Positions 23,319-32,203 of a DNA stretch of 52,640 nt are shown in pieces. Location: contig JAREWP010000071.1 in assembly GCA_029001845.1 (NCBI GenBank), positions 1-52,640 on the forward strand, in the 5' to 3' direction. The notes beneath the pieces are model-generated. The model had not been told where the DNA came from. It saw only the letters and a program-made list of their open reading frames with translations, and ran no database searches. Numbering within the stretch: the first letter of the stretch is position 1; each line of letters begins with the position of its first letter. Both the position numbers and the translations under genes were made by a program. The DNA comes from Candidatus Magnetocorallium paracelense (GTDB lineage Bacteria > Nitrospirota > Thermodesulfovibrionia > Thermodesulfovibrionales > Magnetobacteriaceae).

Positions 23319-25019
23319 TTCTATATACCCGATATCCCTCAACCTCTCCCTTACCAATTCTGATTCCTCATCTGTAAAGGGTTGTGCTTCATGAGATTCC
23401 ATTTGCGATTCCTTGGAAAATTTCTTCTCATGGGAGTTCAGGTAATCTTCCGTGAAAAGTTCATCCAGTACTTTTCCGTCCATCTCTTCCGGGACAGGCA
23501 ACCCGAGCAAATAGAGCAAAGTAGGCGTTACGTCGATAATACGGGCATCGGATATTGTTGCACCTTTTTTTATTCCGGGACCGGATGCAACGACAACTCC
23601 GTCCATTGTGTGATTCCCGGACCATCTGTGACCGGCGAAGAGTTGCTCACTGTCAATACCCATATAAATCTGTTGAAGCTCACCGCTTCCGTGGTATCCG
23701 TCCTCTAAAATACATATAAGATCGGGAGCGTCGACAGAGCTGTCGCCTGTATATATATCTTCAGGTTTATGAACGGCCCTCACGATATGTCTGCCTGTTT
23801 CGGGGTCCTTAATTAAACTCATCTTTTCGATAATCTCGCTTCTCATTTCTTCATACTCTTTACCGGGGCTTACATTACCATCGGGATACTTACCTTTGGT
23901 ATTTATGAAAATGGCAGGATAACTGCCTTCACAAAAAACCTTTGTCCTTGCCCAGTCCACGTTATTCATATAGTAAGAAGATATCTTCGCAGTGGCGAAT
24001 TTTAGAAATCTCGTCATAATCTTCTGAAACGTATCGCTGCCAGCCCTTTGACCCACAGGGATGATGATGTTATTGGAGATATTTCTTAATGCTTTCACTG
24101 CATGGTATGTAAGACCTTTTTCAGAATCCTCTTTAAGATGAAAATATCCTTCTTTCCTCAGCCAGTTATTGATCGAGAAGTTTTTGAAAAGAGGCCCCTG
24201 ACCGTGGTCGGATACGATCAATATGGATGTATCGGGGTCCGTTAAAGCGATCACCTCGCCTAAGAGGTCGTCCATCTTCTCGTATATTCTGAAAATATAG
24301 TCTCCGAATTTTTTATGGAGTTCTTCTTTATATTCAGGATGATTCTTATCCATATATTTCCAGCAACTGTGCTGAATAAAATCCGTTATGGTAAGTACAT
24401 AAAAGAAAAGGTTCCACTCTTTGTTCTGCAATAAGTACTTTAGCGCCTTTCCCTGAATATCGATAATATCGGTGAGGGCTTTAAAGAATCTCGGATTTTC
24501 GGGGTCGGAATTGATAATCACGTCCTGATTGATGGCATAATTTCCAACCTCTCTTATGAGCTCATCATACAGATCGTGAGGTTCAAAGGTAAATTCGCTT
24601 TTCACCTTCGGGCTGTCAAGGCCGGCGATCATAAAACCGTTCACTTTCTCTGCCGGGTAAGTCATGGGTATATTCATGACTCCCACATCGCCTCCATTGT
24701 CTGAGATGATCTTCCAAATGGCTTTCGCCCTCCTGAATGAGGCGTTAAGCGGGACAAAGTTGTAACTTCCCTCTTTATTAAAAAGAAAATCAAAAATTCC
24801 GTGTTTTCCGGGATTGACGCCGGTAACCATCGACGTCCATGCCACGGCGCTGAGAGGGGGAAGAGTAGATGTGAGGCAGCCTCTTGTTCCGGAGCCCATG
24901 AGTTTTTTCAGATTAGGGAGTTTTCCCTCTTTTATCATTGGATCGATTATATCGAATGTAGCACCGTCCACTCCGAATACAATTACTTTCGAAGTCTCTG
25001 TTTTCTCTTTTTTTTCCAT
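23316..25019 (-). CDS. alkaline-phosphatase-superfamily phosphodiesterase, first paralog
   Basis: This 567-residue protein is of the type I phosphodiesterase/nucleotide pyrophosphatase group. The metal and nucleophile region is clear: VIVFGVDGATFDII (D18), STLPPLSAVAWTSM with probable nucleophile T52, TGVNPGKHGIFDF, and later ILIVSDHGQGP and FAGHRWSGNHTMDGV. Such enzymes cleave phosphomono- or diesters, for example on lipid or glycan headgroups. I see no signal peptide or membrane segment, so the protein as written is cytoplasmic unless the start is wrong. It follows its paralog directly: that gene's TAG stop is immediately before this ATG. Both end in the same RLRGLGYID/RLRDIGYIE sequence, which points to tandem duplication. 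Confidence 0.85.
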   Translation of the reverse strand: MEKKEKTETSKVIVFGVDGATFDIIDPMIKEGKLPNLKKLMGSGTRGCLTSTLPPLSAVAWTSMVTGVNPGKHGIFDFLFNKEGSYNFVPLNASFRRAKAIWKIISDNGGDVGVMNIPMTYPAEKVNGFMIAGLDSPKVKSEFTFEPHDLYDELIREVGNYAINQDVIINSDPENPRFFKALTDIIDIQGKALKYLLQNKEWNLFFYVLTITDFIQHSCWKYMDKNHPEYKEELHKKFGDYIFRIYEKMDDLLGEVIALTDPDTSILIVSDHGQGPLFKNFSINNWLRKEGYFHLKEDSEKGLTYHAVKALRNISNNIIIPVGQRAGSDTFQKIMTRFLKFATAKISSYYMNNVDWARTKVFCEGSYPAIFINTKGKYPDGNVSPGKEYEEMRSEIIEKMSLIKDPETGRHIVRAVHKPEDIYTGDSSVDAPDLICILEDGYHGSGELQQIYMGIDSEQLFAGHRWSGNHTMDGVVVASGPGIKKGATISDARIIDVTPTLLYLLGLPVPEEMDGKVLDELFTEDYLNSHEKKFSKESQMESHEAQPFTDEESELVRERLRDIGYIE

Positions 25020-26669
25020 TTAGTCTATATACCCCAATCCCCTTAATCTCTCCTTAACGGCCTCCTCTTCGGTTTCGGAGAAGTGTCTTTCACCTTCCGA
25101 AGCGGAGTCGTTTTCTCTAACCAAATCACCCGGCTCGGAGTAAACAGGGGAGTTTTCTTTAAGATAGTCATTGGTAAATGCATCACTGAGAAGGTCGCCG
25201 TCCATATCTCCGGGAATCTCCTGATTCATCAGGTAAAGGATAGTCGGTGTAATATCTACAATGGCGGCATCTGTAATTGTATGGCCCTCTTTAACGCCCG
25301 GGCCTTTTATAACGAATATACCCTCAGGACAATGATTCCCTGACCATATATGTTTTTGAAAGAGTCCCTTATCCTTTCCTCTCTTTTCCGCCAGAGGAGT
25401 CCTCTCCACAGCGGATGAAACGAAGTAATGTTCCCTGCTTGTAGCAATAATATCAGGCGCTTCTTCAAAAAAGGGACCTGTGAAAATCTCTTCCCTTTTG
25501 TAAACGCGCTCTACTACGGGAAGTCCATTTTCAGGGTCCCTCACTTCCATTAATCCACTCATTATATCGTTACGGACCTGCTCGTATTCATCTCCGGGTT
25601 CTACAATTCCCAGCGGCTCCCTGCCTATGAGGTTTACATAGATATAACCGAATGCTCCGTCTGAATAGGCCTTTGTATTCTCCCACTCTATAGATGTAGC
25701 GGGATTTCGAGAATTATCCCTTGGACTTCTCTTTTTAAGGGAAAGCCTGTTTTTAACTTTACCGGCCAGAGAAGATAATCTGCCCATAGACCTGGACGCC
25801 AATGTCTCCTCTTTAAAACAAAGAAAACCCTTTTCGCTCAACCAGTTGTTTAAAATAAAAATCTTATGAAGCCCGTGAAATCCATGGTCTGAAACGAGCA
25901 TAAAAGTCGTGTCTTCACTATATCGGTTTACAAGCGTACCAATATATTCGTCCATTTTCCTGTAAACATCGGGAATTGCATTTTTGAATCGTTCCGGTGT
26001 ATTTGTATTATGGTCGGGATGAATTTTGTCCATATCCTTCCAGTAGAAGTGTTGTGCGCCATCTGTTTCAATAAATACAATCATGGTAAAATCGGGATCG
26101 TACTTCTTTGTAAGCAGGTCCGCTGCTTTTTGACGGGTATCTATCATTTTAAAGAGACCGTTCAGGTGTTCCTCTTTGGACTTCATAAATGAGGCCGGAT
26201 TGATAATATTATAAGAACCAAGACCTTTTTTTAAATCCTCTTGAACAGAGGGGGGGTAAGTATAATCTTCATTCACTCCCGGTGCGTCGATACCTGAAAC
26301 AATAAAACCATTGACCTTTTCCGGGGGGTAGGACATTGTGACATTAATTACCCCCACTTTTTTACCTTTATCACTGAGAAAGGACCATACCGGTTTTACC
26401 ACACGATCTCCGCCGCGAACTCCGCGAAAGTCATAGGAATCTCTTTTTCGTGTCATAAAATCATATATCGCATGATTACCCGGTTTCCTTCCGGTAATCA
26501 TGGAAGTCCAGGCCACGGGACTGAGGTCCGGTATGGTGGATTTGAGCACGCCGCTTGTACCGGAGTCGATAAGAGAAGAAATGTTTGGAAGGTCTCCCTC
26601 TTTGATCATGGGACGAATCACGTCGAATGTAGCGCCATCCAAACCGATAACTACCACTTTAGCCGACAT
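25020..26669 (-). CDS. alkaline-phosphatase-superfamily phosphodiesterase, second paralog
   Basis: The 549-residue protein is a close relative of the one encoded directly after it. Matching blocks are VVVIGLDGATFDVI (D11), STIPDLSPVAWTSM with probable nucleophile T45, TGRKPGNHAIYDFM, FMLVSDHGFHGL, and HIWSGNHCPEGI. The C-terminus ERLRGLGYID is shared with the paralog. The ATG overlaps the preceding sulfatase-like gene by 11 bases. The role is probably hydrolysis or transfer of a phospho-group on a glycolipid or polysaccharide; this rests on family knowledge only. As with its neighbour, no signal peptide is present, although the substrate-type context would suit a cell-surface location. Confidence 0.85.
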   Translation of the reverse strand: MSAKVVVIGLDGATFDVIRPMIKEGDLPNISSLIDSGTSGVLKSTIPDLSPVAWTSMITGRKPGNHAIYDFMTRKRDSYDFRGVRGGDRVVKPVWSFLSDKGKKVGVINVTMSYPPEKVNGFIVSGIDAPGVNEDYTYPPSVQEDLKKGLGSYNIINPASFMKSKEEHLNGLFKMIDTRQKAADLLTKKYDPDFTMIVFIETDGAQHFYWKDMDKIHPDHNTNTPERFKNAIPDVYRKMDEYIGTLVNRYSEDTTFMLVSDHGFHGLHKIFILNNWLSEKGFLCFKEETLASRSMGRLSSLAGKVKNRLSLKKRSPRDNSRNPATSIEWENTKAYSDGAFGYIYVNLIGREPLGIVEPGDEYEQVRNDIMSGLMEVRDPENGLPVVERVYKREEIFTGPFFEEAPDIIATSREHYFVSSAVERTPLAEKRGKDKGLFQKHIWSGNHCPEGIFVIKGPGVKEGHTITDAAIVDITPTILYLMNQEIPGDMDGDLLSDAFTNDYLKENSPVYSEPGDLVRENDSASEGERHFSETEEEAVKERLRGLGYID

Positions 26670-28125
26670 TTGTGGTCTCCTTTATCCAGGTATGCAGACT
26701 GTTTATCATCTCTTGTATCAGATTATTAAAATAGGGTGCATCGATAAGATTTCTCTCTTCAAAGGGATCATTTTCCAGATCATAAAAATAAAAGTTGTTT
26801 CCCTGCTTCAGCAGTTTAAATTGACTCCCTCTTGCGCACCAGAACTCGGCAAACATACTTTGAGGGCCGCCTGTGTCTCCAAGCTCCGGTAAAAGGGCAA
26901 GAAGATGAGAAAACACGATATCCTGCGTCTCGAACAGTTGGTTTGTAAGCATGGGAATCAGAGTTGTTCCCTGCATATAAAGCGGAATCTCTATACCGGC
27001 ATAATCAAGAACTGTCGGTGTAAGATCGATTAGATTTACCGGATGACTTATTAGATCGCCTGAATCGAGTTCCGGAGCACAGATAATAAGCGGTACATGT
27101 ATTACGCCTTCATTCAGAGATTTCCCGTGGGAAAAAGCAATTTCCGGCTTTTCCGCCATGATTTCTCCGTGATCGGAAGTAATTATCAGTAATGTTCTAT
27201 TCCACAATCCTGCTTCATGTAGGTGATGAACAATCCTTTCAATCAACATATCCGTTTGCCTGATATCACCGTCATAACCGGATATCCAGAGATTGGGATC
27301 GAAATTTCCTCGGGGATCTTCAAAGCTGCAATCACCGTAAAAATCATCCAACCAGGGATAGCGATCCGTTGTCAAATAGGAAGCTGTCATCAACCAAAGA
27401 GGATCAGTAGTTGCAACCAAATCTTCACATGTAAGCGATGTAACTTTACGCACAAGCCCGTCCTCCGTGAAACTTCTCAATATGTTATCGTCGGGCATAT
27501 ATGGCGTGTGAGGACTGATAAGTCCTATAAAAAGAAAAACTTTTCCCGATCTGTTTTCAGGATTATCCAACCATGAAATCAGTTTATCCATAAGTTGCAT
27601 ATCGTATATATTTTCAAAAGGCTCTCCCACCCAATCTTCATATTGATATTTTGTATCAAAACCGCGCAGCAGACCAAAATGGTCGTTTACAAATGAATTG
27701 GTCTGAAACGCAGCGGTATTGAACCCGTGATTTCTCAATATCTCCGCCAGCATGAGCGACTCTCCTTCATAAAAATCCGAAGGCGTAATCATACCGTGCG
27801 TTGTGGGATAGAGCCCTGTCAGCATCGTTGTAAAGGAAGGAAGAGTCCATGAGGAGGGAGCTATGGCGTTATAAAAAAGAGCCCCCCTCTTCGATAAATA
27901 GTCCATAAAGGGAGTCGTATCTCTCGGGTAGCCGTAACAGCCTATATGATCAGCCCGTAATGTATCGGCCACAATCCAGACAATCACCGGGTTATCTGCA
28001 ACAGTATCGTACGGCCTGCTCCACAGTGGCAGGCGCTCGATAATCGAAGCATTGGAATGCTTTCTATCCAAGCAGGCCCCGGCAAGTCCCAAAGCCGTAG
28101 TCTTAAGAAAATCTCTTCTTTTCAT
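26659..28125 (-). CDS. sulfatase-family protein with twin-arginine signal, lacking the sulfatase Cys/Ser motif
   Basis: The 488-residue protein begins MKRRDFLKTTALGLAGAC, a twin-arginine signal with a Cys at the possible lipobox. It should be exported folded. The fold is that of sulfatases and phosphoethanolamine transferases: IVWIVADTLRADHIGCYGYP (D54), APSSWTLPSFTTMLTGLYPTTHG, LLIITSDHGEIMAEKP, and NPVNLIDLTPTVLDYAGIEIP-like ending blocks. True sulfatases need C/S-x-P-x-R at the nucleophile; here the place reads SSWTLPS (T94), so a formylglycine sulfatase is unlikely, and a Thr-nucleophile phosphotransferase or hydrolase fits better. It starts the four-gene operon. No Shine-Dalgarno site is obvious before the ATG. 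Confidence 0.85.
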   Translation of the reverse strand: MKRRDFLKTTALGLAGACLDRKHSNASIIERLPLWSRPYDTVADNPVIVWIVADTLRADHIGCYGYPRDTTPFMDYLSKRGALFYNAIAPSSWTLPSFTTMLTGLYPTTHGMITPSDFYEGESLMLAEILRNHGFNTAAFQTNSFVNDHFGLLRGFDTKYQYEDWVGEPFENIYDMQLMDKLISWLDNPENRSGKVFLFIGLISPHTPYMPDDNILRSFTEDGLVRKVTSLTCEDLVATTDPLWLMTASYLTTDRYPWLDDFYGDCSFEDPRGNFDPNLWISGYDGDIRQTDMLIERIVHHLHEAGLWNRTLLIITSDHGEIMAEKPEIAFSHGKSLNEGVIHVPLIICAPELDSGDLISHPVNLIDLTPTVLDYAGIEIPLYMQGTTLIPMLTNQLFETQDIVFSHLLALLPELGDTGGPQSMFAEFWCARGSQFKLLKQGNNFYFYDLENDPFEERNLIDAPYFNNLIQEMINSLHTWIKETTNVG

Positions 28126-28480
28126 ATGTGTATGAATTTATTTGGTAGGGTGTTGCTCCTCTACACTCAACTTATTTAGAATTTTCTATAGTATAACCTA
28201 CCCCCCTGTTTTTGCTCAATTTTCTTCATGAATCCCCTGAATTATTTTGCCTTGAAATCTTTAATTGTTCCTAAATTCGATAGTTAAGCCGTAAAAGGTT
28301 TGACAGATTGCTTCTTTTCAACCACCCTTTTAGGTTGATGGACTCTATTCTAATCTACCGTGCGCCCTACCCTGCTACAGTTCAAGAAGCTTCTGACATA
28401 AACAAAATCCGTTACAATCCCAAGCCGGTATCTTTATTATGCTACGCTTACTATGAGATAAATATGTTAAAATTCAGGAA
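28126..28480. other. divergent intergenic region, no gene seen
   Basis: These 355 bases separate the minus-strand sulfatase-like operon from the plus-strand aspartyl-protease-like gene. A TTGACA occurs at about 28299 on the plus strand, but I see no -10 at the right distance. No ORF has protein-like composition. It should hold the promoters of both neighbours. Confidence 0.5.
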
Positions 28481-28903
28481 ATGGGAGAAGTTCGTATTAA
28501 GGTAAATCTTACAAACCCTTTCGATCAGGCAATGGTGAGGGAGGGGTTTAAAAAAGAGGAAGACATAAGGTTTCTGGAAGTCGACGCCCTTATCGACACC
28601 GGAGCCGTTAATTGTGTTCTGCCTCAATATGTAGCAGACAGGCTGGGTTTGGCAAGACCTTTTCGTCAGGTGGCTGAATTTGCCGACGGTCGCAAGGAAG
28701 AAGTGGACGTAACCGAGCCTGTGTTGATGGAAATACTTAACAGGAAAGTTTATGAAGAGTGTCTCGTTTTGGGCGATGAAGTGCTGATCGGTCAAACGGC
28801 TCTGGAGTCGACCGACCTTTATGTGGATTGCAGAAATAACAGATTAATTCCTAACCCCGCTCATCCCTTCCAGCCTGTGATTAAAATAAAAGTAGCTACT
28901 TAG
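28481..28903 (+). CDS. clan AA aspartyl-protease-like protein
   Basis: The 140-residue protein carries the retroviral-type aspartyl protease motif DTGAVNCVLP (D39-T40-G41-A42) after a strand FLEVDALI, with later blocks VYEECLVLGDEVLIGQTALE and DLYVDCRNNRLIPNP. This single-lobe form works as a dimer and is common next to ATPases and toxin-antitoxin genes, often as a small family with no known target. The start has only a weak AGGA in front. The last three codons, ending ACT TAG, fall inside repeat B3, so the original C-terminus may have been replaced. The gene appears monocistronic. Confidence 0.8.
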   Translation: MGEVRIKVNLTNPFDQAMVREGFKKEEDIRFLEVDALIDTGAVNCVLPQYVADRLGLARPFRQVAEFADGRKEEVDVTEPVLMEILNRKVYEECLVLGDEVLIGQTALESTDLYVDCRNNRLIPNPAHPFQPVIKIKVAT

Positions 28904-29048
28904 GTGTATAGACTGAAGGCTGAAGGAAGACTGTAAGGTAAAACAGAGGTTATCAATAAAACTTTACGTTTTTATTGACCAACATTCCCAAGTCATTTGA
29001 TTTTTTTGCTTCAGCCTCAAGTCTTCAGTTTTCAGCCTGAGTAGTTAC
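28892..29048. repeat. family B inverted repeat, copy B3
   Basis: The left end GTAGCTACTTAGGTG and the right end GAGTAGTTAC are inverted, and the inner arms GACTGAAGGCTGAAGG and CTTCAGCCTCAAG pair as well. The centre TTATCAATAAAACTTTACG and the TCATTTGATTTTTTTGC segment match the other copies. It starts inside the preceding gene and supplies its TAG stop. Confidence 0.75.
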
Positions 29049-29138
29049 AAATAAAATAACTTTCAGACAGGATAAAGGTTCATTTCTCCAGCTGAATGGT
29101 GACCTCAATTTTACAGATTCACGCTCGATCGATTTTCT

Positions 29139-30287
29139 TTATCCTATAATCTCCCCATTCCACAGAAGTTCGATAAATTCCCATACAGGAAGAACCAATA
29201 TGTCGCCTTCATAACGTGCTTTTGACTCAAGAGATACAATGATCCCTTTGCCTGCATCGGGATAGTCTCTTCTCAGGTTTCGGAGCCCTTTTAAATGATC
29301 GGATGTGATTTTTTGAGACGCCTTTACTTCAATGGCGACTTCCATATTATTAAGTATAAAATCCACCTCAACACCACTCGTTAGTCTCCAGTAAGCGATG
29401 TCGAAGAATGCCTCGCTGTAATGGCTGTAGGCCCTTAGTTCATGAAATATCAGATTTTCAAAAGCCTTTCCGAATAGCGGAGAGCCCTGTTCCAAAAAGC
29501 CCCTCTTAGCAAGAACATTAACGATACCAACATCGAAGAAATAGAATTTCGGCATCTTTACGATTCGACGCTTTGGTTTTTTTGTGTATGCAGGAACCCA
29601 TTGCCCCAAAAGAGTATCCGTTAATATCTGAAAATACTCCTTTACAGTATGCGATGAAACACCGCACTCCCTGGCAATTATGGAAAAATTAATCAGTTCC
29701 GTATCAGAGAGGGCCGCGATGTCCAGGAAACGTGAAAATGCAGGAAGATTTCGAACAGTGCTTTCAGCCGCTATTTCCTCCTTCAGATAATCACCTATAT
29801 ATGATTGCAACAGGCGGGTGGGACGTGACGATGTGTAGTGTCGTGGAATATATCCGTTATTAATGAATCTGTTAAGGTTAAAGTCATTACCTGCCTCAAA
29901 GGATGTCAATCCAAAGAGTTCATAGCGGATCGCCCTGCCGCCCAGCAGATTTGCCCCCCCTCTTTTTACTTTTCGCGCACTTGAGCCGCATAAGGCGAAA
30001 CTGCACTCCCCGTTCTCTATCAACCAGTGAACTTCATCCAACAATTTCGGTACCTTCTGAATTTCATCGATAACAATCCGTCCTCTATGCTTCTTCGCTT
30101 CGAGCTCTTTGCGCAGCAACTCGGGATTGCCCGTGTATCTCCTGTAATCGTCGCTTTTCAACAAATCTATCCACAGAGCGTCGGGATAACTCTGTTTCAG
30201 CAAGGTGGTTTTGCCTGTTTGTCTGGCTCCCCAGAGGAAAAAATTTTCGAGATTGTTTTTGGGTAACAGTAGTTTTCTTTTGAACAT
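29139..30287 (-). CDS. ATPase with C-terminal DUF4143 nuclease-like domain (AAA_14 family)
   Basis: The 382-residue protein has Walker A GARQTGKTT at 20-28, Walker B IVIDEIQ at 71-77, and sensor-like FALCGSSARKVKRG near 97-110. A winged-helix-like middle (IIARECGVSSHTVKEYFQIL) links to the C-terminal DUF4143 domain with the PD-(D/E)XK signature SGVEVDFILNNMEVAIEVKA (about 304-323). This family is very common in anaerobes and is thought to be mobile or defence-related, but its function is not settled. Length and motifs are intact. A strong promoter with an inverted repeat precedes it (30288-30347). It appears monocistronic. Confidence 0.88.
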   Translation of the reverse strand: MFKRKLLLPKNNLENFFLWGARQTGKTTLLKQSYPDALWIDLLKSDDYRRYTGNPELLRKELEAKKHRGRIVIDEIQKVPKLLDEVHWLIENGECSFALCGSSARKVKRGGANLLGGRAIRYELFGLTSFEAGNDFNLNRFINNGYIPRHYTSSRPTRLLQSYIGDYLKEEIAAESTVRNLPAFSRFLDIAALSDTELINFSIIARECGVSSHTVKEYFQILTDTLLGQWVPAYTKKPKRRIVKMPKFYFFDVGIVNVLAKRGFLEQGSPLFGKAFENLIFHELRAYSHYSEAFFDIAYWRLTSGVEVDFILNNMEVAIEVKASQKITSDHLKGLRNLRRDYPDAGKGIIVSLESKARYEGDILVLPVWEFIELLWNGEIIG

Positions 30288-30347
30288 CTACTTCAAAATA
30301 ACATGATAATTTGAAGTAGTATATAGAATTATCACAATTAATATCAA
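30288..30347 (-). promoter_or_regulatory. promoter and perfect inverted repeat before the AAA_14 ATPase gene
   Basis: On the minus strand TTGATA (30342-30347) and TATACT (30318-30323) are 18 bases apart. A perfect 10-bp inverted repeat, CTACTTCAAA at 30288-30297 and TTTGAAGTAG at 30310-30319 with a 12-base loop, runs from the -10 edge to the base before the ATG. It could be a repressor operator, or an RNA hairpin that hides the ribosome binding site, since no other Shine-Dalgarno site is visible. Confidence 0.65.
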
Positions 30348-30813
30348 CCGCTGTCAGCAAGGCAAACAAGAAACAAATGACAATAAACGTCTTTTCTCAA
30401 AGCTTTTCGTGGTCTTTGTGGTTATATAAGCCCGGTCTCTTCGGGTCGTGGACTTAATATTGCATGAGCCTAAATTCAGCTGATCAGATGTTCACGCCGG
30501 GGATTCAATTGCCACAACCACATATGGTTTCAAAAACAAAGAGTCATTCCCGCTTAAGGGACTGCGGGAATGACTCTTTGTTTTGTATGAATTCGTACGT
30601 TAAAAAGACAGATGAATCCTTTGTCTAAAAATCTGACTTCTCGCAAAGTCGTATAAAAAAAATGAAAATTCTTTGTATTCAAGCTAACGTCTTCGGCGGA
30701 TGTCTTTAAATGTAGCCGCAGTCTTCAACCTGCGGCCGGGTTCGGCTAACCACGAAGCATGATCATTTTAAGCAGGAGCAGTCTACAAGAGAGATGAACC
30801 ATCGGCCAACCCC
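30348..30813. other. gap without a gene; holds one perfect hairpin
   Basis: Apart from the hairpin at 30533-30584 I find no gene or gene remnant in these 466 bases. The piece from about 30640 is moderately GC-rich around GTAGCCGCAG and CTGCGGCC, perhaps the remains of another dispersed repeat. It lies between the ATPase gene start and the 3' end of the RG-rich secreted protein gene. Confidence 0.5.
30533..30584. terminator. perfect 21-bp stem, probable bidirectional terminator or dispersed repeat
   Basis: Arms at 30533-30553 and 30564-30584 are perfect complements (AAAACAAAGAGTCATTCCCG against its reverse), with a 10-base loop. Each strand ends the stem in a short T-rich run. It lies about 230 bases after the stop of the minus-strand gene 30814-32148. 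The GTCATTCCCGC core is a common dispersed inverted repeat in bacterial genomes, so mobility is as likely as termination. Confidence 0.6.
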
Positions 30814-32148
30814 TTATCTGACGATCTGGTATATATTCATGATAACATCCGCTTTTTTTGGTTTAAAACCTCCCTTAACCCTCTGTATGTGTGGAATATC
30901 GGGTATTTCTTTTTCGGAATGAACGGAAATTAAATGGTTTTTGTATACTGCCAGACTGCCCTGAGCACTTACGCCTCTGCTTACAACATACTCTGCCGTT
31001 CTTTTGAAATTTGCATTAAAAACAGAGATATGCAACTCTCCGTCTCCCAACCGTCCTCTCTGTTTATTGTCCAAACCGGAGGCAAAGGAATAGGCTGCGA
31101 AATAGAAAGATTTATAGGGCAGAAAGTTTGTGGCGTAATACTCTATTCCCGGAAAGGTGTCGGTAAGGCGTTTTCCTTTATTAAAAAGATTCCACCCTCT
31201 GTCATAGGATATGACAAAGAGGTCTTTATTCAATTGATTCGGCTGCCTCGCTCTAAGCGCCGGCGGAAGATCGGGGTCTCCAAAGCCGTCAGGCACGAAC
31301 TCTCCGAGAAGAAGGAATCGGTTGTGATGATAAACCGGGTAGACCAGTTTATGAAAGCCTCCGCTGAAACCGGGCGCCGGAATATCTCTTGTCAAAAGAT
31401 TGTTGAGCCTCTTATCGAATACACGAACCCGGTATTGCGGATCGTCAGGACCGAATCGACCACGCTTTCTCAGCTCGGTAATCAAATAGATATTTTCGCC
31501 GTCCGAAACGATCCCCGGATCGTCTCCCTGCTCCAAAACAATCGTGTCTGCCTCGGGACCGCCGGTGATTAATTGATGCTCCTTATGCATCTGCTCTTCC
31601 AGTACAATGACAGAGTCGGTTATTTGAAAATTTTGATCATACCTGTTCAGATAGAGCTTCATGGACATCTCGCTTCTTCCCCGCCCCCTGCCTCTGGAAG
31701 AGCCTCCGCCCTGTCTGCGCTGAAAAAAACCTCCCCCCTGTCTCATATTCTTTGCAGGTCGTCCCTGCCCGCGCTCTCCGGCAAGGGCCGTTAAATAGAA
31801 GTCCTTTCCTTCAAAAAGAGAACCGAAATCTGTTATCATCATGCCTCTTTCGCCATTTACCGGGAAGAGAGGTATTGACGGCCCCTGCTGCCTGGTGTTG
31901 AAAAAGAATTCCCGCACCAAAAAGGGCGTATTCAATTTCCTCATAACCACAAAAATACGCTCCTTTCCCTGCCTCTTGACAACATGAATTTCAGGACGGA
32001 GCTCAAGATCTCCACGAGGAGTAAGATTAATGGTTTCCATGTGCTTAAGTCCCACAGCACAGACCTGATCGATATGGACTAAAAAAGAGAGGGAAAAGAT
32101 CGAAATGAAAAAAATCGTTGCTAAAATTCTATACGTTTTAAAGTGCAT
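30814..32148 (-). CDS. secreted protein with RG-rich insert, unknown function
   Basis: I start at the ATG at 32146-32148, because AAGGAGG lies eight bases upstream; a GTG three codons earlier overlaps that site. The 444-residue product has a signal peptide (YRILATIFFISIFSLSFLVH then CAVG). The mature part alternates short strands with Asp/Gly turns and recurring phrases such as EIHVVKRQGKERIFVVMR and DPGIVSDGENIYLITELRKR, which suggest a beta-propeller. An insert near residues 130-165 is full of Arg and Gly (GGGFFQRRQGGGSSRGRGRG). I do not recognise the family. The basic insert might bind nucleic acid, polysaccharide or a surface. It seems monocistronic. Confidence 0.75.
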   Translation of the reverse strand: MHFKTYRILATIFFISIFSLSFLVHIDQVCAVGLKHMETINLTPRGDLELRPEIHVVKRQGKERIFVVMRKLNTPFLVREFFFNTRQQGPSIPLFPVNGERGMMITDFGSLFEGKDFYLTALAGERGQGRPAKNMRQGGGFFQRRQGGGSSRGRGRGRSEMSMKLYLNRYDQNFQITDSVIVLEEQMHKEHQLITGGPEADTIVLEQGDDPGIVSDGENIYLITELRKRGRFGPDDPQYRVRVFDKRLNNLLTRDIPAPGFSGGFHKLVYPVYHHNRFLLLGEFVPDGFGDPDLPPALRARQPNQLNKDLFVISYDRGWNLFNKGKRLTDTFPGIEYYATNFLPYKSFYFAAYSFASGLDNKQRGRLGDGELHISVFNANFKRTAEYVVSRGVSAQGSLAVYKNHLISVHSEKEIPDIPHIQRVKGGFKPKKADVIMNIYQIVR

Positions 32149-32170
32149 ATATAACACCTCCTTATAATAT

Positions 32171-32203
32171 TATGTAAAAAAAAGCTGTCAGCTGTCAGCT
32201 ATC
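32171..32203. repeat. partial family C end (half element), copy C5
   Basis: AAAAAAAAGCTGTCAGCTGTCAGCTATCA is one family C end without its partner. It overlaps the stop codon of the ATPase gene at 32202-33962. On the minus strand the segment after the stop ends in a T-run, so it may help termination. Confidence 0.55.

Noticed and set aside
30934-31572. A 212-codon plus-strand ORF
   Set aside because: It lies fully inside the RG-rich secreted protein gene on the other strand. Its product is rich in Arg and Ser with no domain-like pattern.
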